Part shown: positions 7,320 to 16,069 of the stretch, piece by piece
Layout: every line of letters starts with the position of its first letter
How positions within the stretch are numbered: position 1 is the stretch's first letter
DNA from: an uncultured Aquimarina sp.
GTDB lineage: Bacteria; Bacteroidota; Bacteroidia; Flavobacteriales; Flavobacteriaceae
Direction of reading: 5' to 3'
Assembly: GCA_947498765.1 (NCBI GenBank)
Contig: CANMLG010000034.1
Location: forward strand, 1-33,565
DNA: 33,565 bases
Notes under the pieces: generated by a model
Databases searched by the model: none
The model's input: the letters and a program-made list of their open reading frames with translations, nothing else
Told to the model about the DNA's origin: nothing
Position numbers and translations under genes: made by a program

Positions 7320-8561
7320 TTAGTATGTTAAGTTTTCAAATTCACTTGATTCTATATCATTGTTGTTAGCTTCACTTTCTATTTGCTGATGGTAGATGTT
7401 AAATTTAATTCCCGTTTCTCCATACCTATTTTTTGTAGTCACGGCATAATTGTTCTTGAATGAAGCGTCTGCTTTTACCACTTCAATATTAATTCCAGCA
7501 TCATAAAGAGGAGCTGTGCCTCCACGAATTGTTTTTTGGGTAGTACGCTGAAATATGACAATGAAAATAGTGTTGGGAAATTGCTTTCGTAATGAATCAA
7601 AATCTAATGATGATACTCCGACTTTATTCCAGCTATCAATCACAATCACATCAAATTGATTTGCTGCTTTTTTTATGGTGTTGATCCCTTCAGGAAGTTT
7701 GTCTGCTATAAAAATACTTGACTGATTTTCTATGGAAATATAGGCTTCTTTCATTCTTCGAATCAAATCCGACTTGCTTCCTATTTCTAATGAAAATATA
7801 GCTATACGATGTCCTAATACTGCAAAAGCATTAGCCAATTGATACGTAAACCTGGTTTTTCCACTTCCTTGATTTCCCTCAATGGTAATGGCCAACTCAA
7901 ATCGTTCCAGGTCGCCTAAAAATTCCCCTAATCCACCTGCTAATCTAAACGTATTAGTTTTGGAACTTTGATCAATGGCATTAATGGATTCAAATAGATT
8001 GTTTGTTTTGTTATTTGCATCAATTCGCTGATGGTTTTTTTTAATATTACTTTGGTTCTTTTCCAAACTTTCGAATCCACTCAATGTCTTTATTGAATGT
8101 GTATTAATTTGTTTCAATTCGCTTAACCAATCTTTATTTATAACCAACCGAATACTGCCTTTTTGTGGGAGTTTGTTGTACTGCGTTATTAGTTTATCCT
8201 GAATTTGTGTAATATGCGAAGCATAGGGCGCATTTTTAGTTATATGCTTGCTTTCTATCGCTTTTTGTAAGTTGGTAATGAATTCTTCGAGCTGCTTTCT
8301 GTTTTTTTGTTGATTGTGCATTTTAACAAAAGTTCTTATAAAATATACTGTACTGGGTAGTTCGCCATGCTTTTGTTTAGCTACATGTGCATTCAATTTT
8401 TCTAAATACAAATCAATAGCTTCTTTTACAGATGCTTCTTGATGATAAAATGATTTGGCTTCCTTAAAGAAAAGATTCCCTTCTTGCAGTAAATGAGGAA
8501 GTATTGAAATATCAAGTTTTTTTATTTGATGATCGTAATTGTGAAAAGAAATCTGCTCCAT
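7320..8561 (-). CDS. RecA/DnaB-fold ATPase of the element
   Basis: Residues 1-200 are helical with no recognised domain. Residues 205-395 form a RecA-like core: Walker A GNQGSGKT at 229-236, a SLE motif with Glu259 in the position of the catalytic glutamate of DnaB/RadA-like proteins, Walker B DVIVID at 304-309, and a GGTAPLYDAGINIEV segment typical of the end of RecA/RadA/DnaB cores. This suggests a replicative helicase or loader (RepA/DnaB-like). It is not FtsK/A32-like by motif, so a packaging role is less likely, although it is the element's only NTPase other than the OLD-type protein. It is divergent from the DUF3024 gene. Confidence 0.75.
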   Translation of the reverse strand: MEQISFHNYDHQIKKLDISILPHLLQEGNLFFKEAKSFYHQEASVKEAIDLYLEKLNAHVAKQKHGELPSTVYFIRTFVKMHNQQKNRKQLEEFITNLQKAIESKHITKNAPYASHITQIQDKLITQYNKLPQKGSIRLVINKDWLSELKQINTHSIKTLSGFESLEKNQSNIKKNHQRIDANNKTNNLFESINAIDQSSKTNTFRLAGGLGEFLGDLERFELAITIEGNQGSGKTRFTYQLANAFAVLGHRIAIFSLEIGSKSDLIRRMKEAYISIENQSSIFIADKLPEGINTIKKAANQFDVIVIDSWNKVGVSSLDFDSLRKQFPNTIFIVIFQRTTQKTIRGGTAPLYDAGINIEVVKADASFKNNYAVTTKNRYGETGIKFNIYHQQIESEANNNDIESSEFENLTY

Positions 8562-8614
8562 ACTACAAGAGTATCAAGGATTATTTTTCTAATTTCGGAT
8601 TCAGGGAGTTTGCT

Positions 8615-8622
8615 TACTTTTG
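8615..8622 (+). promoter_or_regulatory. -7 box for the DUF3024 gene (TACTTTTG)
   Basis: TACTTTTG matches TAnnTTTG and lies 38 bases before the ATG at 8661, in the 99-base gap between two divergent genes. No convincing -33 TTG is seen. Confidence 0.4.
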
Positions 8623-8660
8623 AATAGATTTATAAAATTCAATCTCTAAATTTTCTGCAA

Positions 8661-9005
8661 ATGGATGCTTCAAAAATAGTTGATTTCAATAAAGCCATTA
8701 TAGATTCTTTTATTGAAGAACTAAGGCCTCCTGCAGACAAAAGAGATCAAATAGACATTGGTTACAAGCTGGTTAGTAAAGCTTATGAATTTTGCGAAAT
8801 TCGCCCTGATTGGATGGATGCTTCTAAAAAAATGGAATTTCCTTTTGCCAAAATTCGGTATGTAAAATCTCAAAAAGTTTGGAAGCTCTACTGGATGCGT
8901 GGCTCTGGAAAATGGGAACTTTATCCAGAACTCAGTGATTCCGAAAGCTTACAGGAAGTATTACAAATCATTAAAGAAGATAAATTACATTGTTTTTTCG
9001 GGTAG
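8661..9005 (+). CDS. DUF3024 family protein
   Basis: This is a 114-residue protein with the DUF3024 signature: an FEI-like start (FCEIRPDW), PFAKIRYVKSQKVWKLYWMRGSGKWELYPEL in the middle (about 66-96), and a short helical tail. The family is small, widespread and of unknown biochemical function. The gene is transcribed alone on the plus strand. Its last 21 bases overlap the convergent end of the methyltransferase gene, so the two messages are complementary at their 3' ends. Confidence 0.8.
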   Translation: MDASKIVDFNKAIIDSFIEELRPPADKRDQIDIGYKLVSKAYEFCEIRPDWMDASKKMEFPFAKIRYVKSQKVWKLYWMRGSGKWELYPELSDSESLQEVLQIIKEDKLHCFFG

Positions 9006-11084
9006 CATTAACAATTTGATCTTAATTGATTTTGCTTTTAGAATCAATAATTCATTATTATCCATTCCCATTAAACCCGAAGGCATCATTGTAGTAAAAT
9101 CATAGTTAGCCGTCAGGACTTCTGTTTTTGTTTTTGTTGCCTTTTTGGAAACAGCTACTTTGGAATCTTTTGACCATTGAGTCCATTTGAATTTATCGGT
9201 AAACTTATCAAGCACTGTAGATGGATAGCTGCTCAATAAAAATTTGCCTTTTATTTTTCCTAAAACAGTGAGTAATTTTAAAAAGTCTGTTTTTGAATAG
9301 CCTCCATAATGTCCCATATCTGAATTAAAATACGGTGGATCGATGTAAAAAAAGCTGTCTTTTGTATCTCTACTTTCAATTACCTTTAATGCATCATTGG
9401 CTTCTAAATCTACAAAATCCAAACGCTTGCAAATTTCTGAGGTGAAATTCATTTTTTTATTGAATAAGCGTTTTACGGTGCTATTGCTTTTTCGCTCATA
9501 AGCATAACCCCCAAACATTTTAGAAGAAAAACTCATATTGGTCTGCACCCAAAATGCCCAAGCTCTATCCAATGGTTTGTGTTGATCTGACTCCTTCAAT
9601 ATCTGTGCTGCTTCGGCATGTAATTTTCTACTATGCGGGGTGGTTTGTATTTTTTTATTCAGTTTGTTGTATGCTGTTTTACACACTTGATAAAAGTTAA
9701 CTACTTCACTATTTAAATCATTCAACACTTCTACAGGGCTTGGTACTTTGGCAAAGAAAACAGCTGCACCACCAACAAAAGGTTCACAATATAAATTATG
9801 GTCCGGGATTAATGATATGATCAGCTTGGCCATATTCTGTTTGCCGCCATAATAGGTTATTGGTGTTTTTAAATTGGTTTTGGTTAACCCATCAAGTGGA
9901 CTGTCCATTTTTTGTATTGGTGTTTTTATGGTTTTTGAAATTTTTGAGGCTGAAAATATAGGAAGTATCGAAACTCCTACTGCTTTTACTACCGCTACAC
10001 TCACTGCATTTCCGATCAACTGATAGCGTTTACTATCACTTAACGCTATTTTTTCATTGTTTTTTATACCGTATTTTGTCCATAAATCTGGAAATCCTTG
10101 TAAGCGTTCACATTCCATTGGGGTAAGCCTTCGAACCCTTTCCATATTAGTCAGTAAGTTTTCTTGATAGCCATTGGCGGTTAATGCTCCAGAAGTATCA
10201 TTTTCACTTAATTTAAATTCTTTTTCTTTAAAAGGCGCGTAATCAATTCCTTTTTTCAAATTGGCTTTTCTAATCTTTTTACCTTTTGCTGTTCTGGTCG
10301 TTTTTAAAGGCTTCCAGGGATGGGCTATATAATTTGACTTTTTAGCGCTGGTAATACAATTTGTATTGGCATCCTTTCTAAATTCAATTTGTTGGGTGTT
10401 TTTTCTTTTCCGAGTGGTAAACACATATGGAGCATAGGTGCCATAATCACCTACTTTGGTATCGATTGTGGAAGCAATGTGAGCTTGCGAGATTGTTTTT
10501 TTGATCCCTTTTGTAAACGCCGTATAGTTTTTTGGGATAGGAAATACTTGGGGTCGGGATTGCTTTCTAAGAGATCCGACAAGGTAGATGCGCTCTCTAT
10601 TTTGGGGTAAAAACCAGCTAGTATTAAGCAATTGCCATTGGAGGTCATAAAGCCCAAGGTCGGCAAACGTTTTAAGTACGATTTCAAAGTCTTTGCCTTG
10701 GTTACTCGAGAAAAGTCCTTTGACATTTTCAAAGATAAAAATACGGGGTCTAAATTTTCTGACAACTGCAATTGCTTCAAAAAAGAGTCTGCTCTTTTCG
10801 CCATACAAGCCTTCTCGTTTTCCAGCAGTTGATAAATTTTGGCATGGTGAGCCGAAAGTAATGATATCGGGTCTTTCGATTTTTTGTTTGGTGATTTCTT
10901 GAACTTCTCCGACATAAATAGCGTTTTTAAAATTGTACTGGTAATTGGCAATGGCATGGGTATCCACTTCACTGAAATAATGCTTTCGGAATGTAAATCC
11001 TGCTTGTTGTAAACCTAATGCAAAACCTCCTGTTCCACTGAATAGGTCAAGGAGGATTAGGTGTTTTTTGTGTAGTGAAGCCAT
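8985..11084 (-). CDS. Fused cytosine-C5 / adenine-N6 DNA methyltransferase
   Basis: This is a single 699-residue frame with two complete methyltransferases. Residues 1-375 are a C5-cytosine enzyme: motif I FSGTGGF (15-21), motif IV PCQNLS with catalytic Cys81, motif VI ENV (119-121), motif VIII QNRERIYLVG (161-170), RRLTPMECERLQGFP (318-332) and motif X GNAVSV (358-363). After a linker (about 376-408) comes a Dam/D12-class N6-adenine enzyme: YYGGK (411-415), EPFVGGAAVFF (434-444) and catalytic DPPY (582-585). No restriction endonuclease lies nearby, so it is probably an orphan enzyme protecting the element from host restriction or marking its DNA. Target sequences cannot be read. Confidence 0.93.
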   Translation of the reverse strand: MASLHKKHLILLDLFSGTGGFALGLQQAGFTFRKHYFSEVDTHAIANYQYNFKNAIYVGEVQEITKQKIERPDIITFGSPCQNLSTAGKREGLYGEKSRLFFEAIAVVRKFRPRIFIFENVKGLFSSNQGKDFEIVLKTFADLGLYDLQWQLLNTSWFLPQNRERIYLVGSLRKQSRPQVFPIPKNYTAFTKGIKKTISQAHIASTIDTKVGDYGTYAPYVFTTRKRKNTQQIEFRKDANTNCITSAKKSNYIAHPWKPLKTTRTAKGKKIRKANLKKGIDYAPFKEKEFKLSENDTSGALTANGYQENLLTNMERVRRLTPMECERLQGFPDLWTKYGIKNNEKIALSDSKRYQLIGNAVSVAVVKAVGVSILPIFSASKISKTIKTPIQKMDSPLDGLTKTNLKTPITYYGGKQNMAKLIISLIPDHNLYCEPFVGGAAVFFAKVPSPVEVLNDLNSEVVNFYQVCKTAYNKLNKKIQTTPHSRKLHAEAAQILKESDQHKPLDRAWAFWVQTNMSFSSKMFGGYAYERKSNSTVKRLFNKKMNFTSEICKRLDFVDLEANDALKVIESRDTKDSFFYIDPPYFNSDMGHYGGYSKTDFLKLLTVLGKIKGKFLLSSYPSTVLDKFTDKFKWTQWSKDSKVAVSKKATKTKTEVLTANYDFTTMMPSGLMGMDNNELLILKAKSIKIKLLMLPEKTM

Positions 11085-11239
11085 TGCTTTTTAAACAATA
11101 CTAGCATGAATCCCAATAACGACTTCTATTTGATGTGCTTTTGTGCATTTTAAACTCCTTTGCTTCTGATTTACAATCAAATAAAATAATGAGTACACAT
11201 ATAGAGTTATAAATCTTAATAACAAAAAAATTTAAAAAA

Positions 11240-12151
11240 ATGAAATTAAAACCTAAAACACCAACTCCAAAACAATTCAAAAACTGGTCAATTCCTAGTC
11301 AGTCAAGCTTTCTATTATTTAAAAATTCAAAAGGGCAAAAAGCCATAAGTAGGATTGCTTTATTATTTGCTATTCTAGCATTTATATTTACTACGTTTTT
11401 AAAGAAACCCATTTATAATTTTTTTTATAATAATAAAGCCGAAAAAACACAAAATATTCTTGCTTCATACAAAGAAAACAAAGACTGGTTTTCTCTTTAT
11501 TCCGAAATAGAAAAAGTAGATGAAAAATATCATAATGATGATTGGTATAACTATTATTCTGGAATAAGTATACTGAAATCTGACGCTTCAATAAGTTCAA
11601 AAAGGAATATGGAATATTACTTTTTAAAAATTGATCCTTCGAGTCATTTTTTTGGACAAGCAATTTTAAGTTTATTAAACGACTATGTTAGAATTAAGGA
11701 CAAAAAAGCTTTTAACGAAAAAATGGCATTCGTTATCAGTAAAATGGAGGTGTTAAATTATACTGAACCTGAGTTTTATCTATTTAAATTAATGTCTTAT
11801 CGTTATAATGCTAAAAATAAAGATATCGTTAACGTTTATCAACAATTAAAAAAAACATACCCGAAAATTTTTGAAAAATCAGCCGGAAGCATATCCTTTA
11901 ATATTAAGCAAATAAACTCATCTCGAGAAGTTGATTTTGATCGATATTCTAAAATATATGGAGTAACATTTATGTGTGCATATCATTTATTTGAAAAAAG
12001 CTCCTTGAGCAAAGAAATTAAAACAGATATAAAAACTTTATTCCCAACTACCAAAGAATATATGTTTGCCGAAATGGGAATGAGTAGATTATGGATAAAA
12101 ATGACTGAAAATAAAAAAGCAAAATTCAAAAATTTTATTCGCGAAATATAA
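11240..12151 (+). CDS. Membrane-anchored protein of unknown function
   Basis: I do not recognise this 303-residue protein. A basic N-terminus (residues 1-35) precedes one transmembrane helix (about 36-56), and the rest is a helical soluble domain rich in Tyr, Lys and Phe that may be TPR-like (repeated DWFSLYSEIEKV and DDWYNYYSGI type segments). It is strongly AT-rich like its neighbours and unlike the structural block, which points to cargo acquired separately. It is convergent with the OLD-type gene and has no partner on its own strand. Confidence 0.7.
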   Translation: MKLKPKTPTPKQFKNWSIPSQSSFLLFKNSKGQKAISRIALLFAILAFIFTTFLKKPIYNFFYNNKAEKTQNILASYKENKDWFSLYSEIEKVDEKYHNDDWYNYYSGISILKSDASISSKRNMEYYFLKIDPSSHFFGQAILSLLNDYVRIKDKKAFNEKMAFVISKMEVLNYTEPEFYLFKLMSYRYNAKNKDIVNVYQQLKKTYPKIFEKSAGSISFNIKQINSSREVDFDRYSKIYGVTFMCAYHLFEKSSLSKEIKTDIKTLFPTTKEYMFAEMGMSRLWIKMTENKKAKFKNFIREI

Positions 12152-12306
12152 CTTTCTATATTATTCTATAATAAGTACAACGGAATACCGATATATTATT
12201 AAAAACAATAGTATGTCGATATTTCGCTAAATATTACTTTAGGGAATTGAAGGGATTATGAATGTACATTGAATACTTCTTTAACTATTAAAGTTTACTA
12301 TATAAA

Positions 12307-14097
12307 TTAGGCACTCTTTGTAATGCTAATAATTTTATCAAATAAAGGAATAAACTCATTGAAGTGAATTGATTCTAAATTTTCAAGTTCTTTGGCAAAC
12401 TTGCGTTTGTTTTTATTTTTAAATAAAAAAACACTCCCTCCACCTGGCATGCATTGTTCTTGAAAAAAACTATTCTTATAATTTGTAACATTTAAAAATA
12501 ATGACTCAATAGTCAACTTTGATTTATCTTTAAACGTTTCATTATTTTTCATTATGGCTAAATTTGATATTGGCTGTTTTCTTGAAACTGGTAATAAAAG
12601 TAAATATGCATTTCTTCCATTCGATCTTGTTAAACATTTACTAGGATCAGTTTCTTCTACATTTGGAAATTTTTTTTTCCTATTCCAGTTATTATAACCC
12701 GCATTATCAAAATCAAATAATGCAATCATTTTCTTTTTGGGAAATTGCACAAAAATTCCATCTGGACTATCATTACCGACCTCGAACATGGTTCCTAAAA
12801 AATTGGCAGAAAATGAATCCTGAATAACAAAAGGTCTTTCTCGCTTTTTATATAATTTTTCCCAAGCTATTTCTAATATTATTTTATCTGTAATTCCTTC
12901 GGTAAACAAAATATGCTTTGAAGTTTTCTCAATGTTATAAATTAGATTCAAATTTCCATCTTCGATCGATACTGATGCTAACCCATTACTGAGATTTTGT
13001 ATTGCACTATTTTTACTTTCTTTTATTGGAAAACCAAGTGAACGATCCATTCTATAAATAGATTCTTCGGGAGCTAGAGCAACAGTAGAAGGAGAGTGAG
13101 TGGCTAATATGACTTTAACTTTTTGTTCTTCTATCAATACTTTTTTTATTACGGAAATAAAAAGATTTGTAAGCGATGGATGAAGATGAGCATCAGGCTC
13201 ATCAAATAAAATCACTTCAGGAAACTTACCTTTATTGGAAGAGTGGTAAAGTACAAAAATAAGTGACATTATTGTTTTTTCTCCAGAAGATAGACTATCC
13301 AATATCGCACTAATTTTCCCATTCTCATTATCTTCTAATTTTATTCTAGGTGGTATTTCCTCATTCTCTACTGGTTCATAAACGACTTTATATTTGAATT
13401 TTGCATTTTTTAAAATATCATTAAATACTTCCCATGGAGGTGAAATATCTTTAGTAAGCTTTTTATAATATTTTTGTTTTAGATAGAATTGATGGAATAA
13501 AAAAGCCAAAGCCGATGAAAACAACTTAGTAGAAACTTTATAGAAAATAATAAAATCAATAAAAGTCAAATCAAAAATTGGTTTATTTGCTTTTAAACTA
13601 ATTTCTTTTAGTTTTTGTAATTGAATTAAGGTTACTTTTTTTGTTGTAGGTGTAGAATATTTTTTGCTAACTATTATATTTTTAGCAAACTGTTCTATTG
13701 CTTTGTTAATTTCATCTAGCTCATTATTTTCGCTTTCAAATTTTTTGTTTTTTATTAGAATATATGATTTAGATATTGAACTTAGACTATTCCACTCATC
13801 TCTAACTGTATGAATTAAAGGTTTCTGGTTGTAATTTTGAATTTCAGATAGTCCAGGTGTTGAAAAAATTATATTACTCAGTTTTTTTCCATCATCATCG
13901 GTAATCCTAATATTTTTTTCAGGTTCTAATTCATCAAGATATAATTCTTCTTCATAACGGTGGTTTTGCTTACTTAAGTTGTGTAAGAGTTGTGTTTTAC
14001 CTGATCCATTTTCTCCCGTTAGAACTGTAAAATCTGGTAAAAATAGATTACTCTTTTCTTTTAGAATTTTATTATTATTTTCAATATTAATTATCAT
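12307..14097 (-). CDS. OLD-type ABC ATPase with TOPRIM nuclease domain
   Basis: This 596-residue protein has an N-terminal SMC/ABC-type ATPase and a C-terminal TOPRIM domain, as in overcoming-lysogenization-defect (OLD) nucleases. Walker A GENGSGKT is at 28-35, signature LSSGEK at 269-274, Walker B VILFDEPDAHLHP at 295-307 and H-loop LATHSP at 331-336. The TOPRIM shows a Glu at 400 in LFTEGITDK and a DFD pair (Asp462 and Asp464) in ALFDFDNAG. OLD-like proteins act in anti-phage systems (for example Gabija GajA, and effectors next to retrons). No UvrD-like helicase or reverse transcriptase is adjacent, so it looks like a stand-alone (class 1) form. It is very AT-rich. Confidence 0.85.
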   Translation of the reverse strand: MIINIENNNKILKEKSNLFLPDFTVLTGENGSGKTQLLHNLSKQNHRYEEELYLDELEPEKNIRITDDDGKKLSNIIFSTPGLSEIQNYNQKPLIHTVRDEWNSLSSISKSYILIKNKKFESENNELDEINKAIEQFAKNIIVSKKYSTPTTKKVTLIQLQKLKEISLKANKPIFDLTFIDFIIFYKVSTKLFSSALAFLFHQFYLKQKYYKKLTKDISPPWEVFNDILKNAKFKYKVVYEPVENEEIPPRIKLEDNENGKISAILDSLSSGEKTIMSLIFVLYHSSNKGKFPEVILFDEPDAHLHPSLTNLFISVIKKVLIEEQKVKVILATHSPSTVALAPEESIYRMDRSLGFPIKESKNSAIQNLSNGLASVSIEDGNLNLIYNIEKTSKHILFTEGITDKIILEIAWEKLYKKRERPFVIQDSFSANFLGTMFEVGNDSPDGIFVQFPKKKMIALFDFDNAGYNNWNRKKKFPNVEETDPSKCLTRSNGRNAYLLLLPVSRKQPISNLAIMKNNETFKDKSKLTIESLFLNVTNYKNSFFQEQCMPGGGSVFLFKNKNKRKFAKELENLESIHFNEFIPLFDKIISITKSA

Positions 14098-14168
14098 TTA
14101 ACTAAATTTAATTTGTATGATTTTTCCTTTTTAACAAAGATTTTATACATAAGAGAATCATTATATGA

Positions 14169-14372
14169 TTAAACTATTAACAACCTTTTTATCTGCCACT
14201 GTAGTCGTCTTTTATCAAACCTTGGCTTATAAGTTAAGGTACTAGTAAATAAAATTTGCTTTCCAATTAATGAGCCCTCATTTTTAGTTAAAATAGAGTT
14301 TTCATTTTTAGATTTTATAACATCTATTCCATATTCCTTATCAAATTCAAAATCATATCCGTACCAAATATG
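14169..14372 (-). pseudogene. Remnant of a coding sequence without a start
   Basis: An open minus-strand frame of 68 codons has a well-formed protein composition (it includes YGYDFEFDKEYGIDVIKSKN and ends PRFDKRRLQWQIKRLLIV) but no usable start codon and a stop just upstream. Another frame upstream reads LCQYKSLEYKVSIFG, so a frameshift near 14370 may have broken a longer gene. It fills most of the 317-base gap between the OLD-type gene and the secreted-protein gene. I do not recognise the family. Confidence 0.45.
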
Positions 14373-14414
14373 CTAACTTTATATTCCAAGGATTTATATT
14401 GACACAAAACCTTA

Positions 14415-15986
14415 TCAGTCTTTAATAAATTCAATATCTACGTAATTATCTATAAACTTTTTTTCTAGTTCATTAGAAACAATTTTAAGATCACCTATAT
14501 TCTTATTCCAATATTCTTCATCTTTATTATCTAAGTTTACAAATGGGCATTTATTTTCAAGGCGAGTATTAAAATCCGTATAATAACTACTTAAGGCATT
14601 TGAAATTATATTATATTCTTCAATTAGTTCATCAGTTTTTGTAAAAAAAATATCAAGCTTTTTTATATGATTTGATATATCATATACATTAAATGTTTCG
14701 CTAGTTCCTAAAACATCTGAAAAAGACTTATCGATTTTAGGATATAAATCTCGATGAGCTGAGTTTTTAATTAAATCTTGCAAATTCCCTTTATCGAGAA
14801 TAATATTTTGAAAAGTCAAATAGTTTTGTAGTTCAATATTTATTTTTTTATTAAACCTTGAAGCTTTTTGATATACGGATAGTAAATTTTGATTTAATGC
14901 TAATGTATTATGATTCTGTTGATCTATTTCTTTAAAGAACACTTTACATTCTTTATAAAATTTAACTCCTCTATTTTGTTCTTCTCTTATTTTATTTTTC
15001 TTTATTTTTCTAAATAATAATCTTTCGGGACTATAACCTTTAATTAAAAGAGATTTGAAACCATTTATGAGTTTACTTATAGCTCCACCTGTGAAAATAT
15101 CCCCAATCCCAGTAGCAATATCTAATGGTTTTTTAATTCTTTCATAAAATCTATTTAAATTTCCTTCTATTTGATCTTCGAAATATAACTTTTCAATGGG
15201 CTCTAAATTAACAAATAATGTATCTTTTATATTCTTAAACTTATTATAATTTAAAGGATTAGATAGTTGATTATAATTTCCTAGACTACCAGCTGTACCA
15301 GATAAGAGTTCTATTGCATTACTTTTTGATGATAGCATTGTTAATGCTTTCACTCTCTTTTTATAACTTTTTTTATAGGCATTTAAAAGTGCCCTTGCTT
15401 CATTATATGATCTATCTACAAGAAAACTTTCAAATTCTTTTTCTCTAACTATCTTGTTTTTTTCTAATTTGATTTGATGTTCAATTTTTATTTTTGCCTC
15501 CTCAGAAATAGGCTGATAAGTTATATTATTAATTGATATTACTGGGTTTTCTCCTGTAGCTATAAAAACAAACTTAGTAAATAAAATATCTTTATTACTG
15601 TTAACATCTAATGTTGTGGTAGAATAGACTTGAGAAATATTATTAATTGTTACTTTACTTCTTTCTTTCCAGTTAGTTGACTTATTAAATTCTCGGCCTC
15701 CAATATAAACAACCACCTCCCATTTCCCAGAACCACTTATTAAAGTTTTTAATTTTACTTTACCTATTTTGTTTTTAGGATTCTTATGAATCAGAAAAAA
15801 TGAATTATTAAATTGTAGATGTTTAGACGCATTTTCTTTGTCTACTAATAAAAAATTGGGGTCACTTACTTCCCAATTTTGCTTGAGTTCATTTTTAACA
15901 TTGTATTTTTCAAAATTCTCTTCGAACATTTGACTATAACTTAAAGTGCTAAAAATGAATAGTATTATAATTAAATAAAGTTTCAT
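14415..15986 (-). CDS. Secreted protein with beta-sandwich-like N-terminus, unknown function
   Basis: This 523-residue protein has a signal peptide (residues 1-18, ending SYSQ). Residues 20-160 are beta-rich, with EENFEKYNVKNELKQNWEVSDP and GSGKWEVVVYIGG, which looks like a concanavalin or carbohydrate-binding sandwich. The remainder is mostly helical with long charged stretches (about 165-215 and 330-515) and a small Gly/Ile segment near 290-310 (IGDIFTGGAISKLINGF). It is AT-rich like the rest of the cargo. Export implies an envelope role, but no enzyme motif is visible and the function is unknown. Confidence 0.7.
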   Translation of the reverse strand: MKLYLIIILFIFSTLSYSQMFEENFEKYNVKNELKQNWEVSDPNFLLVDKENASKHLQFNNSFFLIHKNPKNKIGKVKLKTLISGSGKWEVVVYIGGREFNKSTNWKERSKVTINNISQVYSTTTLDVNSNKDILFTKFVFIATGENPVISINNITYQPISEEAKIKIEHQIKLEKNKIVREKEFESFLVDRSYNEARALLNAYKKSYKKRVKALTMLSSKSNAIELLSGTAGSLGNYNQLSNPLNYNKFKNIKDTLFVNLEPIEKLYFEDQIEGNLNRFYERIKKPLDIATGIGDIFTGGAISKLINGFKSLLIKGYSPERLLFRKIKKNKIREEQNRGVKFYKECKVFFKEIDQQNHNTLALNQNLLSVYQKASRFNKKINIELQNYLTFQNIILDKGNLQDLIKNSAHRDLYPKIDKSFSDVLGTSETFNVYDISNHIKKLDIFFTKTDELIEEYNIISNALSSYYTDFNTRLENKCPFVNLDNKDEEYWNKNIGDLKIVSNELEKKFIDNYVDIEFIKD

Positions 15987-16043
15987 GTCATTTGTAATGA
16001 TAAATTAATATCAACAAATTTATTAAGTATTCTGACAAAATTA

Positions 16044-16063
16044 TCCCCCCTCAAGAGGGGGGA
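16044..16063 (-). terminator. GC-rich hairpin after the LuxR-type gene
   Basis: TCCCCCCTC and GAGGGGGGA form a perfect 9-bp stem around two A residues, in otherwise very AT-rich DNA, seven bases past the stop of the LuxR-type gene. On the minus strand it is followed by ATAATTTT, so it may end that transcript and separate it from the secreted-protein gene. Confidence 0.6.
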
Positions 16064-16069
16064 TTAAAA

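Noticed and set aside
7320..8561. Large terminase of a tailed phage
   Set aside because: The core reads as RecA/DnaB-like and no nuclease domain follows. No portal or small terminase gene is nearby.
10451..10972. A 173-codon minus-strand frame inside the methyltransferase gene
   Set aside because: It lies fully within the C5-methyltransferase domain, whose motifs read in the other frame. Its residues look like an out-of-frame shadow with no recognisable motif.
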